NCBI GenBank assembly: GCA_963846885.1
Contig: CAWJXS010000020.1
Span: forward strand, 248,001-312,000
Source of the DNA: RPQJ01 sp963846885
Lineage (GTDB): Bacteria > Pseudomonadota > Gammaproteobacteria > Steroidobacterales > Steroidobacteraceae
DNA: 64,000 nt
Direction: 5' to 3'
The notes beneath the pieces are model-generated. The model searched no databases. It worked only from the letters and a program-made list of their open reading frames with translations, and was not told the DNA's origin. A program made the position numbers and the translations under genes. Shown piece after piece: positions 26,404 to 34,773 of the stretch. The first letter of the stretch is position 1. Each line of letters opens with the position of its first letter.

Positions 26404-28882
26404 AGCGTGCAATCCTCAGGCCGACGTCGTCACGCCGGCTATTGCCAGAATCACGGAAGGCGGCGCGCAGTTCGGTGACGGTGGCGTGCCGCCAGCTGGA
26501 GCCACGGATGACGTGCAGGTTGCCCGCGGACGCTGCCACCGGATCCACGGCGACCGCGCTGCCCGCAGGTTGCACCGTGTACAGGTCCGTCGTCCATTCG
26601 GCAGCGTTGCCGCCGAGGTCATGAAAACCGAGCGGGTTCGCCGCAAACGAGCCGACGTTGGCTGTGACCGGCTGGCCGTCGTCGAGTTCGGCGAGGAAGG
26701 TCTGCAGCAGCGGCTGCGCTTGGGCGTCGCCGAAGTTGCCCGCGCCGGCCGGCACGGGCAGCGCATCACCCCAGGGGTACTTGCGCAGGCTGCCGTCACG
26801 ATTGGCGCGCGCCGCCCACTCCCATTCAGCCTCCGTCGCCAGGCGATAACCGGTGGTGGCTGGCTGCACCAGCGCCAACTTGCCTGCCTGCGCCTCGTAG
26901 GCGGCGGGCAGGCCTTCCTGCTGGCTCAGCCAGTTGCAGTATTCGGCTGCGTCCTGCCACGTCACGTTGACCACGGGCTGCCGCTCGAGCTCGAGCGTGT
27001 TCTGGCCGACGTAGCCCGAGCGATGCTGCGGACGGAACTGCTTGTACTCGGCATTCGTCACTTCGCGCGTGCCGAGATAGAAACGGCGCCGCAACTCGAC
27101 CGCGCGTTGCGACTCATTGGCGCGCCGACCGGATTCGCGGCGCGGGCTGCCCATCGTGAAACTCGCCGGGCCGAGCAGCCGCAACTCGGCGCCCCCCTTC
27201 GTGCGGATCGTCGCTGCCACAGCTCCAGCCGGAACGGGATTCGCAGCTGCACCGCCGCCAGCCGCTGCCGGCGCTGGCCCCGCGCCCGCGACCTGCGGCG
27301 CCGGCGTCGGACCGCCGCCGAGTTCGAGTCGCACGTTGATCACCTGCGGCAGGCCCGGTCGCGGCGTCACCGTCGTGCGCTGTGGCCGGAAGCCCGCGAG
27401 CCTCACCTCGAGCTCAGTGCGTGCCGCGGGCAGGCGCAGTGCCTGTCCCGTCTTGCCGATGGCACGTCCGTTCACGAACACCTCGGCCGTGGCAGGCTCG
27501 GCCATCACCGTGACCTCACCGAAGATCGGCGCCAGCGCCAGTCGCACTTCGCGGCGTTCGCCGGCGCCGACGGTCAGCTCGGTCGTGGCGGGCTCGTAGC
27601 CGTCACGCGCAGCCACGAGGGCCAGCGTCACATCCGGCCGCACGTCGAGCGTGACGGGTGAGCGTCCGCGGAAGGCGCCGCCCACGCTCACACTCGCGCC
27701 CGCGGGCTCCGTGCGGACGACCAGCGTGCCGTCCGGCAAGCCCATCTGCACGGGACCGAGCGTTTGCGGCTGGTTGGCCACGACCTGGATGTCGCTGACC
27801 CAGGGCTTGAAACCCGGATGACGCAACTCGATGCGGTGCGTGCCGGCATCGAGCTCGAGTTTCGCCGGTGTGGCTCCTTGCTCCTTGCCGTCGACGAAGA
27901 CGCTGGCGCCTGTCGGTTCGGTGAGCACCTGCACCGGTGCCCATGCAGCGATCAACTGGGGGCGCAGCGTCTGGCGCTGCTCCATGCCCTGCACGTCGAC
28001 GGTCGCCTTGAACGGCAGATGGCGCGGCGCCGTGACCAGCACTTCGTGCCGGCCCGCCGGCAGGCGAATCGTGCCGGGTGCTGCACCCACGTCCTTGCCG
28101 CCGACACTCAGGCGCGCGGCAACGGGCGTCTGCACGTCGAGAATGCCTGGAAGCTTTGCCAGTTCGAACTTGAAGACCTGGTTGGCCGCGCCGGTGACGT
28201 CGATGCGATCCCGCAGCGTGACGTAACCCTGGCGCCGGATCTCGACCTCGTAGTCGCCTGCGCGCACGAACTGGTGCTCGCCCACGGGCAGCGCAAGCCC
28301 GCCGCGCAAGCGCACCGTGCTGTCGGCCGGCTCCACGGCAATCCTGACCGCCTGTCCCGTCGCGAAAAACCACGTGCTGAAGAGCAGCGCCGCGGCCAGT
28401 ACGCCACCGAGCAGCAGCGGCCCACTGCGGCGCCTTGGCTGCGCCTGCTGTACGGGGCGCCGGAACGCAACGGTCTCGACCCTCTCGTCGTCCTCGTCGC
28501 CGCCTCCGCTCACGACTTGCGCGAGTGGCGCCTCCGGCGGCACGGTGAGGTTGCCGCCGCTGCCATCCTCGACGAGCAGCACTCGCCGTCCTTGCTCGCT
28601 CGCGACGCGCAGGCGCCCGCGCGCCACGTCGATCACGTCGCCGGCTCGCAACCACGTCGCGCGCGTGACGGGCGCACCGTTGCACAGCGGCGGCTCCGCG
28701 CCGCTCGCGTCGGGCTGCAGGAACAGCTGGCCGTCGTGCAGTGCAATCCACGCGAGCGCACCGGCGCCCGCTCCCGGCAGCACCACCGTCTGGCCAGCGC
28801 CGCCGATGCTGACCGGAAAATCGGTCGCCGTGAGCGAACGCTCGCCGAGCGGATCGCGCAAGATCAGTTCGGTGGCGCTCAA
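26393..28882 (-). CDS. FHA-like / PEGA-repeat / SUMF1-domain membrane protein
   Basis: The 829-residue protein starts at a TTG (28882) inside the kinase stop (TTGA). Domains in order: a cytoplasmic domain with FHA-like character (1-115; not certain), a membrane helix (about 154-176), several PEGA-type beta repeats (about 180-540; for example 'TEPTGASVFVDGKEQGATPAKL' shortened here, 'TEPAGASVSVGGAFRG'), an Ala/Gly/Pro linker and a C-terminal formylglycine-generating-like (SUMF1/EgtB) domain from about 575 ('FTMGSP', 'YLGTREVTNAEYKQF', 'RLATEAEWEWAAR', 'GNAAEWTTD', 'RGSSWRHA'). No catalytic Cys is visible in the last motif, so it is probably a binding, not an oxidising, domain. TagR of the type VI secretion signalling pathway is similar in kind. 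Confidence 0.8.
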   Translation of the reverse strand: MSATELILRDPLGERSLTATDFPVSIGGAGQTVVLPGAGAGALAWIALHDGQLFLQPDASGAEPPLCNGAPVTRATWLRAGDVIDVARGRLRVASEQGRRVLLVEDGSGGNLTVPPEAPLAQVVSGGGDEDDERVETVAFRRPVQQAQPRRRSGPLLLGGVLAAALLFSTWFFATGQAVRIAVEPADSTVRLRGGLALPVGEHQFVRAGDYEVEIRRQGYVTLRDRIDVTGAANQVFKFELAKLPGILDVQTPVAARLSVGGKDVGAAPGTIRLPAGRHEVLVTAPRHLPFKATVDVQGMEQRQTLRPQLIAAWAPVQVLTEPTGASVFVDGKEQGATPAKLELDAGTHRIELRHPGFKPWVSDIQVVANQPQTLGPVQMGLPDGTLVVRTEPAGASVSVGGAFRGRSPVTLDVRPDVTLALVAARDGYEPATTELTVGAGERREVRLALAPIFGEVTVMAEPATAEVFVNGRAIGKTGQALRLPAARTELEVRLAGFRPQRTTVTPRPGLPQVINVRLELGGGPTPAPQVAGAGPAPAAAGGGAAANPVPAGAVAATIRTKGGAELRLLGPASFTMGSPRRESGRRANESQRAVELRRRFYLGTREVTNAEYKQFRPQHRSGYVGQNTLELERQPVVNVTWQDAAEYCNWLSQQEGLPAAYEAQAGKLALVQPATTGYRLATEAEWEWAARANRDGSLRKYPWGDALPVPAGAGNFGDAQAQPLLQTFLAELDDGQPVTANVGSFAANPLGFHDLGGNAAEWTTDLYTVQPAGSAVAVDPVAASAGNLHVIRGSSWRHATVTELRAAFRDSGNSRRDDVGLRIARYAE

Positions 28883-31203
28883 ATGCGTTCCTCGCAGCGC
28901 ACGACGAGCGTGGGAGGCGGCGCTCCGGGCAGCAGGTTCAATTCCTTGCGCACGTCGCGAAAGCCCTGGCGCGTGCCCACGATGGTGTAGCGGCCCGGCA
29001 TCAGCTCGAGGCTCCTCTGGTCGAAGAGTCCAAGCTTACCAACGCGGTAGATCTGCACCTCGGTCGCGTTGTCGGAGGCCAGGGCCACCTGGATCGGCGT
29101 TTCGGCTTCGCGCAGCCGCTGGGCGAGCCGGGCCTGCTGTTGCTGCAGCCGAGTGCCCGGCGTCGCGAACTGGGCCGCGCGTTCGAGCACGTTGCGCGCG
29201 ACGTCGCGACCCGCGGGGCTGTAGAGACGTTCTGGCTTGTCGAGAAACGACTGCAGTTCCGCGTCGATCATGGCGCGCGGCTCGGCGCGCTCGACACCTT
29301 CCTGGGCCGCCTGCAGCGTGGGTTCGACCTTGAGCGCGTCACCGTACAGCGCCAGCGCCTGCGACCACTGCTCCGCGCGTTCGGCCGCTGCCGCGCGCTC
29401 GATCGTGCCCGCCAGGCTGCGCGTCTCGCCGAGGCGACGGATCTGCTGCAACCCTTCAGCGACTTCCGGTGTACCCGGGCGAATGCGTCCGGCGCGCTCG
29501 AATGAACCCTGCGCGGCAACGTAGTCCTTGCGCGCGAGCGCAGCCAGGGCCGCGGCCATCGCGGTGGCATAGGCGTCGTTCGTCTCACGCGCCCCCAGCC
29601 GGGCAATGCCGGCGCGGGCCGCAGCCGTCGCCGGATCGAGCATCAGTGCGCGTCGATACGCAGCAACGGCGGCCTGCGCATCGCCGGCCTGCTCGGCGCG
29701 CGCTCCCGCCGCAGTTTCGCGCACCACGTCATCGAGCACTCGCGCTCGGGCGAGACCGCTGCGGGCGGCTGCATCTGCAGGCGCCACTTTGAGCAGCGCC
29801 TCGTACTTCTCGATGGCTTCGGCGGCGCGCCCGGCAGCGAACGCCAATTGCGCGGCCGCGCGGCGCTCGGCGACGACGACGGGCAGTCGCTGCTCGAGCG
29901 CGTCGAGGCCACGCGCCGCCGCGTCGAATCGCGACAACGCGGCAGCGAAGTCCCGCGTGGTCATGGCCGCATCGCCCGCCGCCAGTTCGTTGCGCACTTG
30001 CGTGTGCGCTGCGCCGCCCCAGTTGGCCACGTCACGCAGCTCGAGTTGTTGCAGGCGGCCAGGCAGCGGCTCACGACGCGCTTCGGCCAAACGCTTCTGC
30101 TCGGCCAGGCGAGCGAAATCGGCAACGGGCTGCGCGGGCTGTTGCGCAGGCTCCGGCACAGCCGGAGCGCTGGCCGGCGGCGACGGCGTGCGCTGCGCGG
30201 TGACGAGGCCCGGCAGCACGAAGAACGTGAAGCCCGCCGCAGCGATAGCCAGCACGAACGCGCCGACCAGCAAGCCGCGGCGAAAGCCTTCGTTGCGCAA
30301 GGACTGCGCTGACGGAGCGGCTGCCGTCGTCCGCCGCCACTGTGCCTGCAGAGGCAGCGCGTCCGAGGGCGGACGCGGCACCCACGCGCTGGCCGTTGCC
30401 GTCGCGGCTGGAGGTGTCGGCGTCGCCGCGGCTGCTTCGAGCACTCCTTCGAGTTCGAGGCGCAGGGCGCGCATCGACGCGGGACGCGCAGTTGGCTGCT
30501 TCGCGAGGCATCGCGCCACCAACTCGCGAAACGCAGTGGGCGGCTCGGGGCGACCGCTGACCGGCGCTGGAATTTCTTCGCGTACGCGCGCGGGCGAGAT
30601 GTCGGGATAGAACGGCGGATGGCCGCTCACCAGTTCATACAGCAGCACGCCGAACGCGTAGATGTCGTCCGCAGCCGCAGCAGGCGCGCCATCGAGTCGC
30701 TCCGGGCTCGTCGAGTACGGCGAAGCGCCCGCGGGTGACGTGGAACCGATCCGGCGCGCGCTGCCGAAATCGACGAGTCGTGGCAGGCCGTCGCCATCGA
30801 GCATGACGTTGGCAGACTTGATGTCACCGTGCGCCCAGCCCGACTCGTGCAGGACGGTGAGCGCATCCGCCACGGCCAGCAGGCGCCGCGCGATCAGCGT
30901 CCAGGCCCGACCCCGCAACCGGCCGATCTCGCCGCCGGGCAGGTACTCGAAGACATCGAATGCGAGGTCACCCTCGGTAGCGCTCGCGACGGGTGCCAGC
31001 AAAGCGGCGTGCTGCACGCCCGTGCCGTCGCGCACGAACCCCCCTGGCTCGCCAGGCGCGCGAAAGCGCACGACGACATCACAGCCGGCCGTCGTGTCAC
31101 GCGCGAGCCAGGTGGTGGGGTCGTGCCCGGCCGCAAGCGGCCGCGCGAGCTGGTATCGCGCAGCCACGACCTGCCCGCTGGCGAGCGCCGTGGTGTTCAG
31201 CAT
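28879..31203 (-). CDS. Transmembrane Ser/Thr protein kinase-like protein (atypical ATP site) with TPR-like periplasmic part
   Basis: The 774-residue protein starts at the ATG at 31203, after the lipoprotein stop. The kinase-like domain fills about 1-280: 'HGDIKSAN' (125-132) and 'DFG' (145-147) and 'SPE' are present, but the glycine loop reads 'LAAGHDPTTW' and the beta-3 lysine is replaced by Arg46 ('DVVVRFRA'). ATP binding may be altered; it could be a pseudokinase. A membrane helix follows at about 310-330 ('LLVGAFVLAIAAAGFTFFVL'), then about 430 residues of tetratricopeptide-like helical repeats ending in a small beta domain ('YTIVGTRQGFRDVRKELNL'). This layout resembles PpkA-like receptors. 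Stop overlaps next start (TTGA). Confidence 0.82.
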   Translation of the reverse strand: MLNTTALASGQVVAARYQLARPLAAGHDPTTWLARDTTAGCDVVVRFRAPGEPGGFVRDGTGVQHAALLAPVASATEGDLAFDVFEYLPGGEIGRLRGRAWTLIARRLLAVADALTVLHESGWAHGDIKSANVMLDGDGLPRLVDFGSARRIGSTSPAGASPYSTSPERLDGAPAAAADDIYAFGVLLYELVSGHPPFYPDISPARVREEIPAPVSGRPEPPTAFRELVARCLAKQPTARPASMRALRLELEGVLEAAAATPTPPAATATASAWVPRPPSDALPLQAQWRRTTAAAPSAQSLRNEGFRRGLLVGAFVLAIAAAGFTFFVLPGLVTAQRTPSPPASAPAVPEPAQQPAQPVADFARLAEQKRLAEARREPLPGRLQQLELRDVANWGGAAHTQVRNELAAGDAAMTTRDFAAALSRFDAAARGLDALEQRLPVVVAERRAAAQLAFAAGRAAEAIEKYEALLKVAPADAAARSGLARARVLDDVVRETAAGARAEQAGDAQAAVAAYRRALMLDPATAAARAGIARLGARETNDAYATAMAAALAALARKDYVAAQGSFERAGRIRPGTPEVAEGLQQIRRLGETRSLAGTIERAAAAERAEQWSQALALYGDALKVEPTLQAAQEGVERAEPRAMIDAELQSFLDKPERLYSPAGRDVARNVLERAAQFATPGTRLQQQQARLAQRLREAETPIQVALASDNATEVQIYRVGKLGLFDQRSLELMPGRYTIVGTRQGFRDVRKELNLLPGAPPPTLVVRCEERI

Positions 31204-31211
31204 GCCTGGAC

Positions 31212-32477
31212 TCAGCGCTTGCCGGCCGCCGGCTTGGCGGTCTCCGCAGTCGTGGCCGGCAGGCCCGTCTCGTTTTCGTACAGCTCGCGCAGCAGGCGAC
31301 GCCATTCCTCGTACTGCTGCTCGGCGGAGCCCTTGAGCTCGAGCGTGCGCCCCTCGATGTCGACCACGCTGGGCTGCACCTCGTTCTGGAACGAGCTGCC
31401 GAGCTGCTGCAGCGACTCGCCGTGCATCTTGATTTCCGAGCGCATTTCGAACCCGCTCTTCACCGCGTAGATGCCGCCAATGACGGCGGCCGTCGAGGCG
31501 GCCGACCCCGCGCTGCTGTTGGTGTTCTCGGCCGCCATCACGCCGCCGATGATCGCGGCGGCGCCCAGCAGGCCGCGCGCCAGCGCCTTGCGCTTCGCAT
31601 CGGCCTCCGCCTCGAGTTCTTCGTAAGCGTACTTGCGCCAGTTGTCGTACGAGTCTTCGATGTTCTCGCCGAAGCTGGAATAGTGCTCGTTCAGCGTGTC
31701 GATCAGCGCGTAGTCGCGTTCACGCACGCGGTCCATGCGCTGCACGACCGGATCCTGCTCGGCGGGCAGCCGCACGATGCGATACGTCCCGCGCTTCGCG
31801 TCGTGCGCGAGGTAAGGCTTGAACGCGTACGGGGCAAGGTCCGACGCAAACCGCAGGCTGGCCACCTGGTGCACCTGCGCGCGCTGTTCGGGCGGCAATG
31901 CCTGGCGCGCGGCAAGCAGGTCGTTGGCGATCGTGGCGTACAGGTTGTCGAATGGATCGCGTGGTTTGACGGGGATGTCCTTGTACGCACGCGTGTCGGC
32001 AAGAGCCTCGTAGTCCTTCCTGAACCATTCGCGGCCCGTCGCATCGGTCACGACGACGGCGAGTTCGAGCACCCGGCCATCGGATTCGAGGATGCGTGCA
32101 GCGACGTTGACGTCGCTGCCTGCGCTGTCGGCGGGCAGCACGCGCACCTGGCCCCATTGCCCGGTGGCCTCGAGCGTGTCGCGCAGCAGCACGGGCATGT
32201 AGCGCGACTCGGCCTTGCGCACCTCCGGAAAAATACGGCGCTTCTCCTGTTCGGCGAGGTCGGGCGGAATGTTCGGGTCGAACATGTGGATGCCGACGTC
32301 GAGCAGCTCTGCCTGCGGGATTTCCGCCGTCGCCCTCTGCGCGACGACCGGGGCGACCGGGCGCTCGTCCTGCACCACGCAGCCGGACAGGCCCGCGCCC
32401 AGGGCGAGCGCGCCGAGCATCGTGCGCAGCGACGCGCGTTGGAAAACGACACTGGCGAGCAGCGATGACGTGATCAA
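31212..32477 (-). CDS. Lipoprotein with glycine-zipper-like segment
   Basis: The 421-residue precursor starts at a TTG (32477) that overlaps the preceding stop (TTGA). The lipobox is 'LSGC' near residue 33. The mature part holds mixed beta and helical sequence, for example 'FDPNIPPDLAEQEKRRIFPE', a repeated-Gly/Ala stretch 'GLLGAAAIIGGVMAAEN' plus 'AASTAAVIGGIYAVKSG' that looks like a glycine zipper, and a C-terminal helix. No named family. It may link the kinase or stator to the outer membrane. Eight bases separate it from the kinase. Confidence 0.75.
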   Translation of the reverse strand: MITSSLLASVVFQRASLRTMLGALALGAGLSGCVVQDERPVAPVVAQRATAEIPQAELLDVGIHMFDPNIPPDLAEQEKRRIFPEVRKAESRYMPVLLRDTLEATGQWGQVRVLPADSAGSDVNVAARILESDGRVLELAVVVTDATGREWFRKDYEALADTRAYKDIPVKPRDPFDNLYATIANDLLAARQALPPEQRAQVHQVASLRFASDLAPYAFKPYLAHDAKRGTYRIVRLPAEQDPVVQRMDRVRERDYALIDTLNEHYSSFGENIEDSYDNWRKYAYEELEAEADAKRKALARGLLGAAAIIGGVMAAENTNSSAGSAASTAAVIGGIYAVKSGFEMRSEIKMHGESLQQLGSSFQNEVQPSVVDIEGRTLELKGSAEQQYEEWRRLLRELYENETGLPATTAETAKPAAGKR

Positions 32478-33736
32478 GAAGTGCCCTGCTTGTACTTGCG
32501 ATATTCCTCCCAGAGCCGCTCGCGCAGCTCGGGGTCCGTTTCCTTCATCGCGGCTTCACGCAACTGGCGCGCGACGATGTCGTCGTCGCTGCCGTCCGGA
32601 ATGCCCGCCGGCGCTTCGCCAGATCCGGGGCCGCCACGGGCGCCGCCGCCCACGCCACCCTGCGAGCCGGCACTCGTGGAGCCGCCCTCGGTGCCATTGC
32701 CATTGCCGTTGCCCTGACCGCTGGCGCCGCCCTCGCGTGAATCGCCTTCGCCACTCCCTTCGTCGCCGGCGCCAGCAGTCGATTCCATCGCCCCTTCGCC
32801 GCCGGGACCTTCGCCACTGGCCGCGCTGCCGGTTCCGTCACCTTCGGCTTCGCCTGCGCCTGCGCCTCCCGCTCCCGAGCGGCCCGCGCGTTCCTGCGAG
32901 ATGGTGTCCTGCTCCTTGCGCATGCGCTCGTCGAAGACTGCGAAGGTCTCGTCGAAGCGCCGGTCGATTTCGGCGCGCTTGTCCTCGGCGGTCATGGGGC
33001 CGCTGCCGCCGCCCCCGCCCGTCGTCCCGCTGGTATTCGATTGCCCGCCCGCCGGGGCACCGCCACCACCGCGTTGCTGGGCTCCACCCGTGCTACTCGT
33101 GCCGCCCGCGGAGCCCCCGGCCTGGCCGGGCTGACCGCCGCTTGTACCGCCAGGGGAACCGCCGGCCTGGCCGGGCTGACCGCCGCTTGTACTGCCAGGG
33201 GAACCGCCGGCTTGGCCGGACTGGCCGCCGCTTGAACTGCCAGGGGAACCCCCGGCTTGGCCGGGCTGGCCCTTCGCCTGGCCGTTCGCCTGGCCATCAC
33301 CCGTCTGGCCGCCGGCCGCGGGCGGCGTTGGCCAGCCCTGCGGTTGCGGCTCTGCCGGACCACCGGAGCCCTGTCCGCCGGGGCTGCCGCTGGTCGAGGG
33401 CGCGCCACCCGACTGCCCACCCCCGGACGGTGCGCCGCTGGAATCGGAGCCTGCGGAACCTGGGCTGCTGGACTGGGTGCTTGGCGCACCGCCCGCCGGT
33501 GACCCCGAATTACCCGACGATGGCGACGAGGGGCTGGAGTTACCCGAAGATGTGGACGGCTGCCCGCCGCTGCTGCCAGGGCTGGACGGTGCCGACGAGG
33601 GCGATGAAGACGGCGCAGGCATGGGGCTGGGCATCCCGCTCGGCAACGAGCTCGACGTGGTCGTCAGGCAACCCGCCGTGAGGACGGAGCCTGCCAACAC
33701 CAGCAACGCCTTTGACCAATGGGAATGCAACTGCAT
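32474..33736 (-). CDS. Low-complexity Gly/Ser/Pro-rich lipoprotein with tandem 15-residue repeats
   Basis: The 420-residue precursor has a lipobox 'LTAGC' (Cys23). The mature protein is almost entirely Gly, Ser, Pro, Gln and Thr with a repeated unit 'GQPGQAGGSPGSTSG' (three full plus partial copies), with one short ordered stretch ('AEDKRAEIDRRFDETFAVFDERMRK') in the middle and an acidic/basic helix at the C-terminus ('DPELRERLWEEYRKYKQ'). An extended flexible tether of this length could span the periplasm. Only the ordered ends are likely to bind partners. No homologue recognised. Confidence 0.7.
   Translation of the reverse strand: MQLHSHWSKALLVLAGSVLTAGCLTTTSSSLPSGMPSPMPAPSSSPSSAPSSPGSSGGQPSTSSGNSSPSSPSSGNSGSPAGGAPSTQSSSPGSAGSDSSGAPSGGGQSGGAPSTSGSPGGQGSGGPAEPQPQGWPTPPAAGGQTGDGQANGQAKGQPGQAGGSPGSSSGGQSGQAGGSPGSTSGGQPGQAGGSPGGTSGGQPGQAGGSAGGTSSTGGAQQRGGGGAPAGGQSNTSGTTGGGGGSGPMTAEDKRAEIDRRFDETFAVFDERMRKEQDTISQERAGRSGAGGAGAGEAEGDGTGSAASGEGPGGEGAMESTAGAGDEGSGEGDSREGGASGQGNGNGNGTEGGSTSAGSQGGVGGGARGGPGSGEAPAGIPDGSDDDIVARQLREAAMKETDPELRERLWEEYRKYKQGTS
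33091..33274 (-). repeat. 45-base tandem repeat inside the Gly/Ser-rich lipoprotein gene
   Basis: Three nearly identical 45-base units (33121-33165, 33166-33210, 33211-33255) with partial units on both sides encode 15-residue repeats. Differences between units are few and mostly silent or conservative, so the array is young and length-variable. Confidence 0.85.
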
Positions 33737-33846
33737 GGAATCTCTGGTTATTCAGGCCGGTTGCCCGGCCGACCCGCGGCTTGCGGAGGGTACCGCGCCT
33801 GACGTCCCAACTGCTTGGATGCTTGCCGCGCGCAGCGGTTCAATCC

Positions 33847-34662
33847 TCAGCGCGATCCCGCACCACTCGCCGCGCCAACACTGGCAGCCGGCGCACTCCC
33901 TGGAGGCGCCAGGTCGTCGCCCACCAGGAACGAACGCAGCTGGTCGCTGAGCCGGTCGCACGCCGTCTTGCGCACTGGGGTGATGATCGGGATCGGCGCG
34001 ATCGCGCCAATCAGCACCGAGGTGCCCGAGACGTCTGCGCTGACGCTGCCGATCTCGGTGGCGTTGCGCATGTCCCAGACCGAGGCCACGTAGCCCGACT
34101 CTTTTTCCCACCAACCCACGCCGAAACAGCCGCCGCCGCCCGGCCCGACCGCGCAGGCGATGCTGCCGCCGCCGTCCGTCTTGCGCGTGTTGCCATCGAC
34201 CCAGACCACGTAGCGGACGCCGATCTGCTGCAGTCGCTCGGTGACGCCCGGCCGTTGCAGCAGGACGCGCAACCCGTCGGTGTTGGCAGGCGCGGTGCTC
34301 GGCTCGAACCACGGGAACAGCGCATCCGCAAATTCCTGCTCGCCATAGATCTTGAACGGCGTGCGCGCAGCGTTACGCGAATGTGCAGACTGCCCTTCCT
34401 CGGGGTGCACGAGTTCGCCGCCCAACCGCTCCTGCACGCAGTCGAGGAACACTTCTTCGGTGCCCGCGCCTTCGAGTTGCGGCTTCTTGAGCAGCACGAT
34501 GGACTCGTTGGCTTCGATCGGCGAGGCGACCTGCCGGGTTTCCTCGACCTTCGACGTCATGCAACCCGCAGCCAGTGCGGCGACAGCGCCCATGCCGAGC
34601 GCGGTGCGCAGGCGCCCACGGCTGGCCGCGGGCGAGCGGCGCTCATAACGTACCTGGGTCAT
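33847..34662 (-). CDS. Hypothetical lipoprotein, first gene of the array
   Basis: The 271-residue precursor has lipobox 'LAAGC' (Cys34). It holds 'YVVWVDGNTRKTDGGGSIACAVGPGG' (partly shown) and a 'VASVWDMRNATEIG' segment, and ends 'CDRLSDQLRSFLVGDD'. The pattern resembles a widespread but uncharacterised lipoprotein type. A perfect 'AGGAGG' is 6-7 bases before the ATG and a plausible promoter lies upstream, so it heads the array. The next gene lies 110 bases downstream, the only sizeable gap within the run. Confidence 0.75.
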   Translation of the reverse strand: MTQVRYERRSPAASRGRLRTALGMGAVAALAAGCMTSKVEETRQVASPIEANESIVLLKKPQLEGAGTEEVFLDCVQERLGGELVHPEEGQSAHSRNAARTPFKIYGEQEFADALFPWFEPSTAPANTDGLRVLLQRPGVTERLQQIGVRYVVWVDGNTRKTDGGGSIACAVGPGGGGCFGVGWWEKESGYVASVWDMRNATEIGSVSADVSGTSVLIGAIAPIPIITPVRKTACDRLSDQLRSFLVGDDLAPPGSAPAASVGAASGAGSR

Positions 34663-34724
34663 GGCGGTCCTCCTGCGACTGGGCCCGGGGATGGCTGCAG
34701 CGGCGGCGAGTCTGGGGACGATCG

Positions 34725-34730
34725 AGTATA
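34725..34730 (-). promoter_or_regulatory. Candidate -10 element (TATACT) for the kinase/ExbB/vWA array
   Basis: On the minus strand 'TATACT' (four to five of six matches to TATAAT) lies 62 bases before the start codon of the first lipoprotein gene; a weak TTC-containing -35 is 17 bases further upstream. The only other candidate in this 111-base gap is not better. Sequence-only prediction. Confidence 0.35.
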
Positions 34731-34773
34731 CGGTACCGGTTCGCCGGGCGAAGTCCGCGGGTTTCCCGGCGGC

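Noticed and set aside
29000..31200. Long plus-strand open frames opposite the kinase gene
   Set aside because: Low-complexity Arg/Ser/Ala-rich translations and lack of domains, typical of antisense high-GC shadows.
33091..33274. CRISPR-like tandem repeats
   Set aside because: The repeats are 45-base coding units in frame within a Gly/Ser-rich protein gene, with no spacers and no cas genes nearby.
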